DNA of 49,368 bases from Treponema sp. (lineage in GTDB: Bacteria; Spirochaetota; Spirochaetia; Treponematales; Treponemataceae): the NCBI GenBank assembly GCA_022510925.1, contig JAFLSO010000012.1:1-49368 (forward strand). The letters run 5' to 3'. This document shows, piece by piece, positions 34,150-41,918 of the stretch (position 1 is the first letter of the stretch; the number at the start of each line of letters is the position of its first letter). The notes under the pieces were generated by a model. It was given only the letters and a program-made list of their open reading frames with translations, was not told the origin of the DNA and searched no databases. The position numbers and the translations under genes are program-made.

Positions 34150-34959
34150 ATGTACGGAGCGATTTTAGGTGACATCATAGGCGAGCCATATGAGTTTGAC
34201 ATGGGCGACAAAACAAAGGATTTTCCTCTGTTCTGCAAGAATCCAAGTTTCACGGATGATTCTGTCATGACAATAGCGGTATGCGACGGAATCCTAAAAG
34301 CAGGGCTTAAGGCAGATGAGGCCTCCATGAAAAACGAGATAATCAAGTCAATGCAGCTGTGGGGGCACAAATATCCTCACGCGGGATACGGCGGAAGATT
34401 TCGCATGTGGCTCAGGAACAGGTCCACGGAACCCTACGGAAGCTGGGGAAACGGCTCTGCGATGAGGGTCTCATCAGCGGGCTGGCTATTCGACTCTCTA
34501 GAAAGAACGCGGGAGGTCGCAGGATGGTCGGCGGAAGTAACCCATAATCACCCTGAGGGGATAAAAGGTGCGGAATCCACGGCGAGCGTCATCTGGCTCT
34601 CAAGGAACGGGCACTCCAAAACTGAGATAAAGGACTATGTGATAAAAGAATTCGGATATGATTTATCCAGGACATGCGATGAGATCCGCCCCGGATACTT
34701 CCACAAAGAAAGCTGCCAGGAGACCGTTCCCGAGGCAATAACGGCATTTCTGGAGGGAAAGGATTTTGAGGATGTGGTCCGCACCGCAGTGTCTTTGGGC
34801 GGCGACTGCGACACGCTGACAGACATCGCCTCCGGCATGGCAGAGGCGTTCTACGGAATCCCGGACGACCTTAAGGCAAAATGCATCGAGTTTACATACG
34901 AAGACATGCACGAAGTAATGGAGGCCTTTGACAAGGTTGCCATCGCAAGAAAAGTCTGA
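34150..34959 (+). CDS. ADP-ribosylglycohydrolase family protein
   Basis: A 269-residue all-helical protein of the DraG/ARH family, which removes ADP-ribose from proteins or small molecules using paired magnesium ions. Metal-binding blocks are visible: FTDDSVMTIAV at 35-45, HNHPEGIKGAESTA near 135, and SLGGDCDTLTDIASGMAEAFYG near 210-230. The GNGSAMRVSSAGW block is typical. No ADP-ribosyltransferase or nitrogenase gene is adjacent, so the substrate is unknown. Its codons look somewhat more AT-rich than the neighbours, which could hint at later acquisition. Confidence 0.93.
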   Translation: MYGAILGDIIGEPYEFDMGDKTKDFPLFCKNPSFTDDSVMTIAVCDGILKAGLKADEASMKNEIIKSMQLWGHKYPHAGYGGRFRMWLRNRSTEPYGSWGNGSAMRVSSAGWLFDSLERTREVAGWSAEVTHNHPEGIKGAESTASVIWLSRNGHSKTEIKDYVIKEFGYDLSRTCDEIRPGYFHKESCQETVPEAITAFLEGKDFEDVVRTAVSLGGDCDTLTDIASGMAEAFYGIPDDLKAKCIEFTYEDMHEVMEAFDKVAIARKV

Positions 34960-34984
34960 AGCCGGCCTGCCTGAGCAGATTCCA

Positions 34985-35011
34985 TACAAGTGATGGCAAA
35001 CAGCACTTGTA
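34985..35011 (+). other. hairpin after the ADP-ribosylglycohydrolase gene
   Basis: TACAAGTG and CACTTGTA are perfect 8-bp arms around an 11-base loop, 25 bases after the stop. No T run follows. Confidence 0.5.
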
Positions 35012-35039
35012 CAGGGAACCGCTCCTCGCGCCTTTACCA

Positions 35040-35083
35040 TCACTGCACGGCGGTATGCAGGTCTGCCGTGCGGTGATAATTTT
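35040..35083 (+). terminator. strong hairpin upstream of glgX, possible terminator
   Basis: TCACTGCACGGC and GCCGTGCGGTGA form a 12-bp stem (one wobble pair) with a 13-base loop, followed by TAATTTTA. It may terminate the upstream gene or insulate the glgX promoter just beyond it. Confidence 0.55.
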
Positions 35084-35114
35084 ACTGAATATTGTAGAAA
35101 AAGTCGGAGCAATT

Positions 35115-35123
35115 TGATATAAT
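35115..35123 (+). promoter_or_regulatory. glgX promoter, extended -10, predicted near-leaderless
   Basis: TGATATAAT ends 9 bases before the glgX ATG at 35133. A start 7 bases after the -10 gives a leader of about 3 nt. The bases before the ATG have no Shine-Dalgarno, and the -35 is poor. Confidence 0.6.
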
Positions 35124-35132
35124 CTGTCCACC

Positions 35133-37271
35133 ATGGAATCTTTGCAAACCCTACCCGGAAAGCCCAAGCCCTTAGGAGCGGAACTTACCAGCACGGGCGT
35201 GAATTTTTCGCTGTTCAGCCGTAATGCCACCGGCGTAAAAATCATTTTCTTTAAAGATCCTGAGGACTGCGAGCCTTATGCGTGCGCGAAATTAGATTCC
35301 TCCGTTAACCGTACCGGCGACATCTGGCACGTTATGGTTCCCGGCATTGGCGCGGGCTCCCTTTACCTTTATCAGATAGACGGTCCGTTCGAGCCTCAGG
35401 AAGGCCACAGGTTCAATCCCAAGCAGTATCTGCTGGACCCCTACGCCAAGGCAGTGACGCCTGTCTCCATATTCGGTAACCTTCCGCCCACATACCGCAC
35501 GCCCGTGGACAAGATGGACATAGAGCTCTCAAAGACGCGGCACACACATCCGTTCCCCAAATGCGTGGTCATAGACAGCGCGGACTTTGACTGGCAGGGT
35601 GACAAGCCCATAAACAGGCCGCTGGTGGACAGCGTGATATATGAGGTGCACGTGAAAGGTTTCACCGCGGGAAAAGGCTCCGGCGTGGAGCATCCGGGAA
35701 CATACGCGGGCTTCGTGGAGAAAATACCGCATCTTACGCGGCTCGGCATAACGGCGGTGGAGCTTCTTCCGGTATATGAGTTCGACGAGTTCGAGAACAC
35801 AAACGTGAATCCCCGGACAGGCGAGCGCATGAAAAACTACTGGGGCTACAGCACGGTGAATTTCTTCTCTCCCAAGGCAGGATACGCCAGCGACAAATCC
35901 CCCGGCGCATGCGTGGGCGAATTCAAATATCTGGTGAGGGAGCTCCATAAGGCGGGAATAGAGGTTATACTGGACGTGGTATTCAATCACACCGCGGAGG
36001 GGAACGAGCACGGGATAGCGCTGAATTTCCGCGGCATAGACAACAGCATCTATTACACGCTGGTGGGAAGCCACAAAGAGTATTACATGAATTTCTCGGG
36101 CTGCGGGAACACGCTCAACTGCAACCATCCCGTGGTCATTGATTTTATAATGGACTGCCTGCATTACTGGGTCCTGGAGTACCACATAGACGGATTCAGG
36201 TTCGATCTGGCCTCAATACTGGCGCGCGGCGGAGACGGCTCCATACTGGGACTTCCCCCGCTTACACACCGCATCTCGGAGGACCCAATCCTGCGAAACA
36301 CAAAGATAATAGCCGAGCCATGGGACGCGGGCGGCGCGTATCAGCTGGGAAATTTCCCCGGCGGCAGATGGGCGGAATGGAATGACCGCTACAGGGACAG
36401 CATAAGGAAATTCTGGCGCGGTGATGATCATCTTGCCACGGATGCGGCCACACGCATCTCAGGCAGCAGCGACCTGTTCGCGCTGAGCGGAAGAAAACCC
36501 TGGCACAGCATAAACTACATAACATGCCATGACGGCTTTACCATGAACGACCTTGTAAGCTACAACGCAAAGCATAACGAGGAGAACGGAGAGGGGAACC
36601 GCGACGGAAACGACTCCAACTGGAGCTACAACCACGGTTTCGAGGGGCCCACCGCGAATCCATCCATAGAGCGGCTGCGCAACAAGCAGATGAAGAACCT
36701 CATACTCACGCTCCTTATATCGCAGGGAACGCCAATGCTTCTGGGCGGAGACGAATTCCGCAGGGGACAGCAGGGTAACAACAACGCATACTGCCAGGAC
36801 AACGACATAAGCTGGTTCGACTGGGACAGCGCCATGCTTAACGACAGGCTGATCACGTTCACCCGCCGGGCCATAGCCATGCGCAAAGTGCACTCCGCGT
36901 TCCGCCGCAGCGAATTCTTCCAGGGCGAGAAAGCCGGCAGCCAGCCCGACATCCGCTGGTACGACATAGACGGAAGCCAGCCGGACTGGAACAACACCTC
37001 GCGTTTCCTGGCGTTCACATTGGGCGGAGAGAACTGCATAAACGATGACGGAAAGCCCGACAACGATTTTTATGTGGCCGCGAACACGGACCGCCACGAC
37101 ATAATGGTGACCCTCCCCTCATTGCCCAATGATAAAAAATGGTACAGGGTCGCGGACACATCCATAGAGGCGGACGACTCCATAGTGGAGAGAGGACGAA
37201 CTGAGCCGCTGCGCTCACAGGGACGCTACGTGGTGCCGGCGGGCTCGCTTGTAATTTTAATGGCAAGATAA
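35133..37271 (+). CDS. glgX: glycogen debranching enzyme (GH13, isoamylase type)
   Basis: Hydrolyses alpha-1,6 branches of phosphorylase-trimmed glycogen in the cytoplasm. The 712 residues carry an N-terminal CBM48-like domain (GKPKPLGAELTSTGVNFSLFS), the GH13 barrel with DVVFNHTAEGNEHG, the nucleophile Asp in FRFDLASIL, acid/base Glu in IIAEPWDAGG and the transition-state His-Asp in ITCHDGFTMNDLV. A C-terminal beta domain ends the protein. glgP follows 63 bases later, giving a functional pair for glycogen breakdown. The start has no ribosome binding site. Confidence 0.95.
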   Translation: MESLQTLPGKPKPLGAELTSTGVNFSLFSRNATGVKIIFFKDPEDCEPYACAKLDSSVNRTGDIWHVMVPGIGAGSLYLYQIDGPFEPQEGHRFNPKQYLLDPYAKAVTPVSIFGNLPPTYRTPVDKMDIELSKTRHTHPFPKCVVIDSADFDWQGDKPINRPLVDSVIYEVHVKGFTAGKGSGVEHPGTYAGFVEKIPHLTRLGITAVELLPVYEFDEFENTNVNPRTGERMKNYWGYSTVNFFSPKAGYASDKSPGACVGEFKYLVRELHKAGIEVILDVVFNHTAEGNEHGIALNFRGIDNSIYYTLVGSHKEYYMNFSGCGNTLNCNHPVVIDFIMDCLHYWVLEYHIDGFRFDLASILARGGDGSILGLPPLTHRISEDPILRNTKIIAEPWDAGGAYQLGNFPGGRWAEWNDRYRDSIRKFWRGDDHLATDAATRISGSSDLFALSGRKPWHSINYITCHDGFTMNDLVSYNAKHNEENGEGNRDGNDSNWSYNHGFEGPTANPSIERLRNKQMKNLILTLLISQGTPMLLGGDEFRRGQQGNNNAYCQDNDISWFDWDSAMLNDRLITFTRRAIAMRKVHSAFRRSEFFQGEKAGSQPDIRWYDIDGSQPDWNNTSRFLAFTLGGENCINDDGKPDNDFYVAANTDRHDIMVTLPSLPNDKKWYRVADTSIEADDSIVERGRTEPLRSQGRYVVPAGSLVILMAR

Positions 37272-37334
37272 CACCGAAAGGTGAGGTCGCACGCGGACAT
37301 TCTGCGGCGATTATACATACATTAGGAGGAAAAA

Positions 37335-39782
37335 ATGACTTTTGATGCAGAACAGTTCAAGGAAAATCTTACCGCCAGGTTGCGCAGGCAATACGGCAAG
37401 GATATTTCCCAGGCGAACAAGCACGATTTGTTTGACGCGGTGAGCGCGAGCGCGCTGGAAATCATCATGCCCAACTGGATGGAGACCCGCCGTGAGTACG
37501 AGGCCAAGCCCACAAAACAGCTTTACTATCTGAGCGCGGAATTCCTCATGGGGCGCGCGCTGAGCAACAATCTCATAAACTCAGGCATAATGGCGCAGGT
37601 AAAGGATGTCCTCAAGGACATGAACATAGACTACAACATGATAGAGGATGAGGAGCCTGACGCGGGCCTTGGCAACGGTGGTCTGGGACGGCTGGCCGCA
37701 TGCTTCCTTGACAGCCTTGCCACGCTGGAATATCCCGGACACGGATACGGAATACGCTACGAGTACGGAATGTTCGAGCAGCACATAGAGGACGGCAACC
37801 AGGTGGAGTATCCCGACGTGTGGCTCCGTCACCGCGACCCGTGGGAGGTAAAGCGCAGCGACCTTGCCGTCACGGTGAAATTCGGCGGCGAGATAAAATA
37901 CGGAAAGACGCCCGACGGCCAGGACAGATTCTACCTTGAGAACTCCGAGGACGTGACCGCCACTCCCTACGACATGCCCATCGTAGGTTTCGGCAACAAC
38001 ACGGTCAACACGCTGCGCCTGTGGGCTGCGTCAAGCCCCAACGGATTCGACCTGCAGCTGTTCAACGACATGCAGTACCACCGCGCGGTGGAAAGGCAGA
38101 ACAACGCGGAGAACATAAGCCGCGTCCTCTACCCCAACGACAACGGTCCCATGGGAAAAGAGCTGCGCCTGCGCCAGCAGTACTTCTTCACGAGCGCGTC
38201 ACTGCAGGATCTCATACATCACTTTGTGAACACGGTGGGCACGGACTTCTCCAAATTCCCGCAGTACCACGTCATTCAGCTTAACGACACGCATCCTGTG
38301 GTCGCCATACCTGAATTCATGCGCATACTGCTGGACGAATACAACGTGGGATGGAACGACGCGTGGGGCGTGGTGCAGAAGACTTTCGCTTACACGAACC
38401 ATACCATCCTGGCCGAGGCGCTTGAGAAATGGCCCATCGATATTTTCCAGAGGCTGCTTCCGCGCATCTACCAGATTATCGAGGAGATAAACCGCCGCTT
38501 CATGATAGAGCTCCGTCAGAAATTCCCCAACGATTACGACAAGCAGAATCACATGTCCATCATACACGACGGAAAAGTCTACATGGCATGGCTGGCAATC
38601 CATGCGGGATTCAGCGTGAACGGAGTCGCGGAGCTGCACACAAAGCTTCTAAAGGAGCAGGAGCTTAAGAACTGGAACACAATATATCCCGAGAAATTCA
38701 ACAACAAGACAAACGGCGTAACACAGAGGCGCTGGCTTCTCTCATCAAATCCGGAGCTCGCTGAATTCATCACGAAGAGGATCGGCCACGGATGGGAGAC
38801 GGACCTTACGAAGCTTAAGGGCCTTGAGAAATACGCTGATGACGATGAGAGCCTTAACGAGCTTATGGCAATCAAGCTGCATAACAAGGAGCGTCTGGCA
38901 GATTATCTTAAGCACACGCAGAATGAATTCCTAGACCCCGAGAGCATCTTTGACACCCAGGTGAAACGCCTGCACGAATACAAGAGGCAGCTTCTGAACA
39001 TACTGCACGTCCTGTATCTGTACAACAGAATCATCGAGGACCCGAATTTCAATCCGCCCGCGCGCACATTCATTTTCGGCGCAAAGGCCGCGTCAGGCTA
39101 CCGCCGCGCCAAGCAGATAATAAAGCTCATTAACACCGTGGCGGACCTGGTGAACAACGACCGCCGCATAGGAGGAAAACTGCGCGTGGTGTTCGTGGAG
39201 AATTACCGCGTCTCCGTGGCGGAGAAAATCATTCCCGCCTCCGACGTGTCAGAGCAGATTTCCACGGCCGGCTATGAGGCGTCCGGAACATCGAACATGA
39301 AATTCATGATGAACGGCGCGCTCACGCTTGGAACGCTGGACGGCGCGAACATAGAGATAGTGGAGAGCGCAGGAGAGGAGAACGCCGTGATATTCGGTCT
39401 TACCGCGGATGAGATTATAAAAATAAACAGCGAGCACAGCTACAATCCGCAGAAGTACCTGGACCGCAGCCCCGCACTGGCAAAGGTAGTGAACCAGCTG
39501 GTGGACGGCACTCTGGACAAGACAGGCCAGATGTTCAAGGAGCTGCACGACTCCCTGGTATACGGCGTGGAGGGACAGCGCCCCGACGTCTACTTCATTA
39601 TGGCGGACTTCGACAGCTACGTTCAGGCGCAGGAAAGGATAGCCGAGGCTTACGCCGACAAAAAAGGCTGGGCCAGGAAAACGCTCCTTAACATAGCGAA
39701 CAGCGGAAAATTCTCCAGCGATCGCACCATAGAGGATTACGTGAGGGACATTTGGAAGCTTAAGAAAACGCACATTAAATAA
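37335..39782 (+). CDS. glgP: glycogen/starch phosphorylase
   Basis: Releases glucose 1-phosphate from glycogen ends with inorganic phosphate, using PLP. The 815 residues are the family norm. Visible blocks are YLSAEFLMGRALSNNLIN, DAGLGNGGLGRLAACFLDS, VIQLNDTHPVVAIPEFMR, and the PLP Lys in EASGTSNMKFMMNGALTLGT. The start ATG at 37335 follows a strong AGGAGG. It is second in the glgX-glgP unit; no glycogen synthesis gene is in the window. Confidence 0.97.
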   Translation: MTFDAEQFKENLTARLRRQYGKDISQANKHDLFDAVSASALEIIMPNWMETRREYEAKPTKQLYYLSAEFLMGRALSNNLINSGIMAQVKDVLKDMNIDYNMIEDEEPDAGLGNGGLGRLAACFLDSLATLEYPGHGYGIRYEYGMFEQHIEDGNQVEYPDVWLRHRDPWEVKRSDLAVTVKFGGEIKYGKTPDGQDRFYLENSEDVTATPYDMPIVGFGNNTVNTLRLWAASSPNGFDLQLFNDMQYHRAVERQNNAENISRVLYPNDNGPMGKELRLRQQYFFTSASLQDLIHHFVNTVGTDFSKFPQYHVIQLNDTHPVVAIPEFMRILLDEYNVGWNDAWGVVQKTFAYTNHTILAEALEKWPIDIFQRLLPRIYQIIEEINRRFMIELRQKFPNDYDKQNHMSIIHDGKVYMAWLAIHAGFSVNGVAELHTKLLKEQELKNWNTIYPEKFNNKTNGVTQRRWLLSSNPELAEFITKRIGHGWETDLTKLKGLEKYADDDESLNELMAIKLHNKERLADYLKHTQNEFLDPESIFDTQVKRLHEYKRQLLNILHVLYLYNRIIEDPNFNPPARTFIFGAKAASGYRRAKQIIKLINTVADLVNNDRRIGGKLRVVFVENYRVSVAEKIIPASDVSEQISTAGYEASGTSNMKFMMNGALTLGTLDGANIEIVESAGEENAVIFGLTADEIIKINSEHSYNPQKYLDRSPALAKVVNQLVDGTLDKTGQMFKELHDSLVYGVEGQRPDVYFIMADFDSYVQAQERIAEAYADKKGWARKTLLNIANSGKFSSDRTIEDYVRDIWKLKKTHIK

Positions 39783-39793
39783 TCATGGCAAGG

Positions 39794-39829
39794 GAGGGCT
39801 TCCAGAAAATCCGGGAGGCCCTCTCCTTT
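39794..39829 (+). terminator. possible terminator of glgX-glgP
   Basis: GAGGGCTTCC pairs with GGGAGGCCCTC (one wobble) around a 10-base loop, followed by a short TCCTTTA tail. Confidence 0.5.
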
Positions 39830-39918
39830 AAGCCAGCCGTGTTCTGCATCAGCCTGTCACTGCGCAGGCTCAGTATAAATCATTTAAAGAATTCATAAAC
39901 ATGCGAAAGGAAAATATT

Positions 39919-40821
39919 ATGGATGATCAGGCGCTGAATGTTATAGACGGACGGAAAACTTTTTTTATAGTTCCTGACACATCGCTTCTCCCGGAATCTT
40001 ACCTGGAGGATTACATGGCCCGCGGATACGAGACTTACATCATAGAGGATGACAGGGTATGTCCCCTGGAAAAGAAAGTGGAGGCCATAATCACCATCTT
40101 CTACGACTCCATATTATTCTTTTACGTGGACGCCGTGATTCCGGGCATAGAATGGCGCAGCTACATACAGAGCCTTCAGAAATCCTACGGCAATAAAGTT
40201 CTTATCGGAGTGCTGTACGCCAAGCGCAACTCCCCGCGCGAGAAGCAGGCCATAGAGAAATACTATCTGTTCGATGTGGGCATACAGTGCGGCTGCATAT
40301 CGCTGGAATATCAGAAAGAAAAGAATTTCGGGCTCATAGACAAAGTGATGTACGCAAACCAGGCCGCGGGAAGACGCAAGAACATCCGTGCCCTGTGCGA
40401 CTCCACATCCAAGGTGAATTTCACTTACAAGAAAAAACAGTACAACGCCCGCCTCACGGACATAAGCCTGAGCCATTTCTCATGCTCCATGGACGACAAC
40501 GTCTACATCCCTCTGTACGAGAAGCTCAGCAACATATACGTGGAAGTGAACAACATGCATTTCACCACGGACGGAATACTGCTCCTGGAGCGCACGCAGA
40601 ACGGAGAGAATCTTTACGTGTTCGTTTTTGTGCGCCGCTCTGACGGAAAGCAGGGGCTTGAGTGGGACATAAAGCAGCGCCTGTCTGAGCGCATATACAC
40701 GCTTGTCACCAGTAAAGTCAAGAACATACTGCAGCTGGTGTTCTCAGAGATAGGCAGGGGTCCCGGGGAATTCGGCGGACGGAATCCGTACACGCCGCAG
40801 GACCTGGAGCGGCTCCTCTAG
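39919..40821 (+). CDS. PilZ-like c-di-GMP receptor, divergent
   Basis: A 300-residue soluble protein. Residues 12-145 form an alpha/beta domain that resembles a degenerate receiver or effector domain. A PilZ-like region follows: the RxxxR element at 153-157 (GRRKNIRA) and, after one strand, DISLSHF at 181-187, where the PilZ consensus DxSxxG ends in Phe instead of Gly. The first half of the c-di-GMP site is therefore present and the second is altered. A role as a c-di-GMP-responsive regulator is likely but binding is unproven. ATG 39919 is chosen over 39901 because AAAGGA precedes it at a good distance. Confidence 0.7.
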   Translation: MDDQALNVIDGRKTFFIVPDTSLLPESYLEDYMARGYETYIIEDDRVCPLEKKVEAIITIFYDSILFFYVDAVIPGIEWRSYIQSLQKSYGNKVLIGVLYAKRNSPREKQAIEKYYLFDVGIQCGCISLEYQKEKNFGLIDKVMYANQAAGRRKNIRALCDSTSKVNFTYKKKQYNARLTDISLSHFSCSMDDNVYIPLYEKLSNIYVEVNNMHFTTDGILLLERTQNGENLYVFVFVRRSDGKQGLEWDIKQRLSERIYTLVTSKVKNILQLVFSEIGRGPGEFGGRNPYTPQDLERLL

Positions 40822-40885
40822 TCACGGCATAATAAGACTGAACGCCTCATAAAAAGCCACTGCGCACGGAGCAGCCATAACAAAG

Positions 40886-40915
40886 AAAAAAGGCCGCCTG
40901 TCTCCAGACGGCCTC
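40886..40915 (-). terminator. intrinsic terminator of the transaldolase-family gene
   Basis: Minus-strand AGGCCGTCTG and CAGGCGGCCT pair with a GAGA loop, followed by six T, about 20 bases after the stop. Confidence 0.9.
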
Positions 40916-40934
40916 TTGCATAAATCAGACTGGC

Positions 40935-41654
40935 TTACTTCAATATGCTGAATCCCAGGTCCTTTATGTCCTTGGCGAACGTAAGGACAGTGCTCCTGGA
41001 GCCTTCCATGGGAGAGGTTCCCATGCCGGGGATTTTGTCAAGCACGCTGTTAGGCACAGTTATTATGTCGCACTTGCAGCGGTCCGCCTCCACCAGGTTG
41101 AACAGCTCGCGTGTAGAGGCCCACAGGCTCATGGTGCCGGGCTTGGCCCTGCAAATCTTAGCGGTCTTTTTCATGATGGGCACAGGATCTATTCCGCTGT
41201 CAGCAAGGCGGCCCGCGAAAACAGACACAATGTTCTTTGTGTTGGGGGCAAACGCGTTCACTGTCTCACGCACCTGCTTCACCGTGAATATGGCGGTCAC
41301 GTTAAGCTGAATTCCCTGCGCCGAAAGTTTTTTGATGAGCGGAGCGGTGCTCGTTCCGTTCGTGAGCATGATGGGAATTTTCACAAACACATTCTTCCCG
41401 AGCTCCGCTATAACCTTAGCCTCTTTCTCCATGGTCTCAAAGTCATCTCCGAAAACCTCAAAGCTGAGCGGCAGGTCGGGAATGGCGGCACAAACCTCCT
41501 TCGCAAAAGAGACATAGTCCGTTACGCCAGCTTTTTTCATAAGGCTGGGATTAGTGGTGAAGCCCTTCACATAGCCCTTCTTGTACTCGGCAATCATGGC
41601 ATCCTTGTCCGCGCCGTCAGCATATACGGCGACCCTAAGCTGTTTAAAAGTCAT
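40935..41654 (-). CDS. transaldolase-family protein (TalC/fructose-6-phosphate aldolase type)
   Basis: A 239-residue TIM-barrel aldolase that forms a Schiff base. The substrate-entry strand GFTTNPSLMKKAG is at 31-43, the catalytic Lys92 in NVFVKIPIM, and the QLNVTAIFTVKQ and VSVFAGRLADSG strands follow. The length lies between short FSA/TalC (about 220) and longer TalB proteins, so it may be a transaldolase of the non-oxidative pentose phosphate route or a related aldolase. The ATG at 41654 follows AGAGGTG. It is a single-gene unit with a consensus promoter, a palindromic operator candidate and a strong terminator. Confidence 0.88.
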   Translation of the reverse strand: MTFKQLRVAVYADGADKDAMIAEYKKGYVKGFTTNPSLMKKAGVTDYVSFAKEVCAAIPDLPLSFEVFGDDFETMEKEAKVIAELGKNVFVKIPIMLTNGTSTAPLIKKLSAQGIQLNVTAIFTVKQVRETVNAFAPNTKNIVSVFAGRLADSGIDPVPIMKKTAKICRAKPGTMSLWASTRELFNLVEADRCKCDIITVPNSVLDKIPGMGTSPMEGSRSTVLTFAKDIKDLGFSILK

Positions 41655-41672
41655 TTCACACCTCTATGTAAG

Positions 41673-41690
41673 AATTGATACATATCAATT
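41673..41690 (-). promoter_or_regulatory. 18-bp palindromic operator candidate of the transaldolase-family gene
   Basis: AATTGATA-(2)-TATCAATT is a perfect palindrome with 8-bp arms. It overlaps the last bases of the -10 and the predicted start site, the classical position of a repressor site. Confidence 0.65.
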
Positions 41691-41715
41691 TTATCCTATT
41701 TTGGAGCCTTGTCAA
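41688..41715 (-). promoter_or_regulatory. promoter of the transaldolase-family gene
   Basis: Minus-strand perfect TTGACA (41715-41710), 16 bases, TAAAAT (41693-41688). The leader of about 27 nt contains AGAGGTG. Confidence 0.75.
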
Positions 41716-41753
41716 CAGTTCATTTTTTTATACGGACGTCACCGGCGTTTTTT

Positions 41754-41800
41754 ACGGTTTTATTCCCACAGTTTCCATAAAACCCGTTTCTGTCACGGGT
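41754..41800. repeat. mutually exclusive inverted repeats between guaA and the transaldolase-family gene
   Basis: ACGGTTTTAT (41754-41763) can pair with ATAAAACCCGT (41777-41787, one bulge). The ACCCGT end of that second arm (41782-41787) can instead pair with ACGGGT (41795-41800). The two stems compete for the same bases. No gene or T run is attached, so the role is unclear. The rest of the gap 41716-41918 shows nothing further. Confidence 0.45.
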
Positions 41801-41918
41801 GTTCCGCCGCTGCGCTGCGCTCCGGCCCTGCGGTCTCGCCTGCGGCGCCGGCTCCACCCCCGCGTAGGCCCTGTGAATTTTCCCGTACAGGCATCTTTTC
41901 CCGTCACTGTGCCCGCGC

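Noticed and set aside
41673-41690. Transaldolase palindrome as a second Fur-type box
   Set aside because: The half-sites and the 2-base centre do not match the 7-1-7 Fur consensus seen at 7509-7523.
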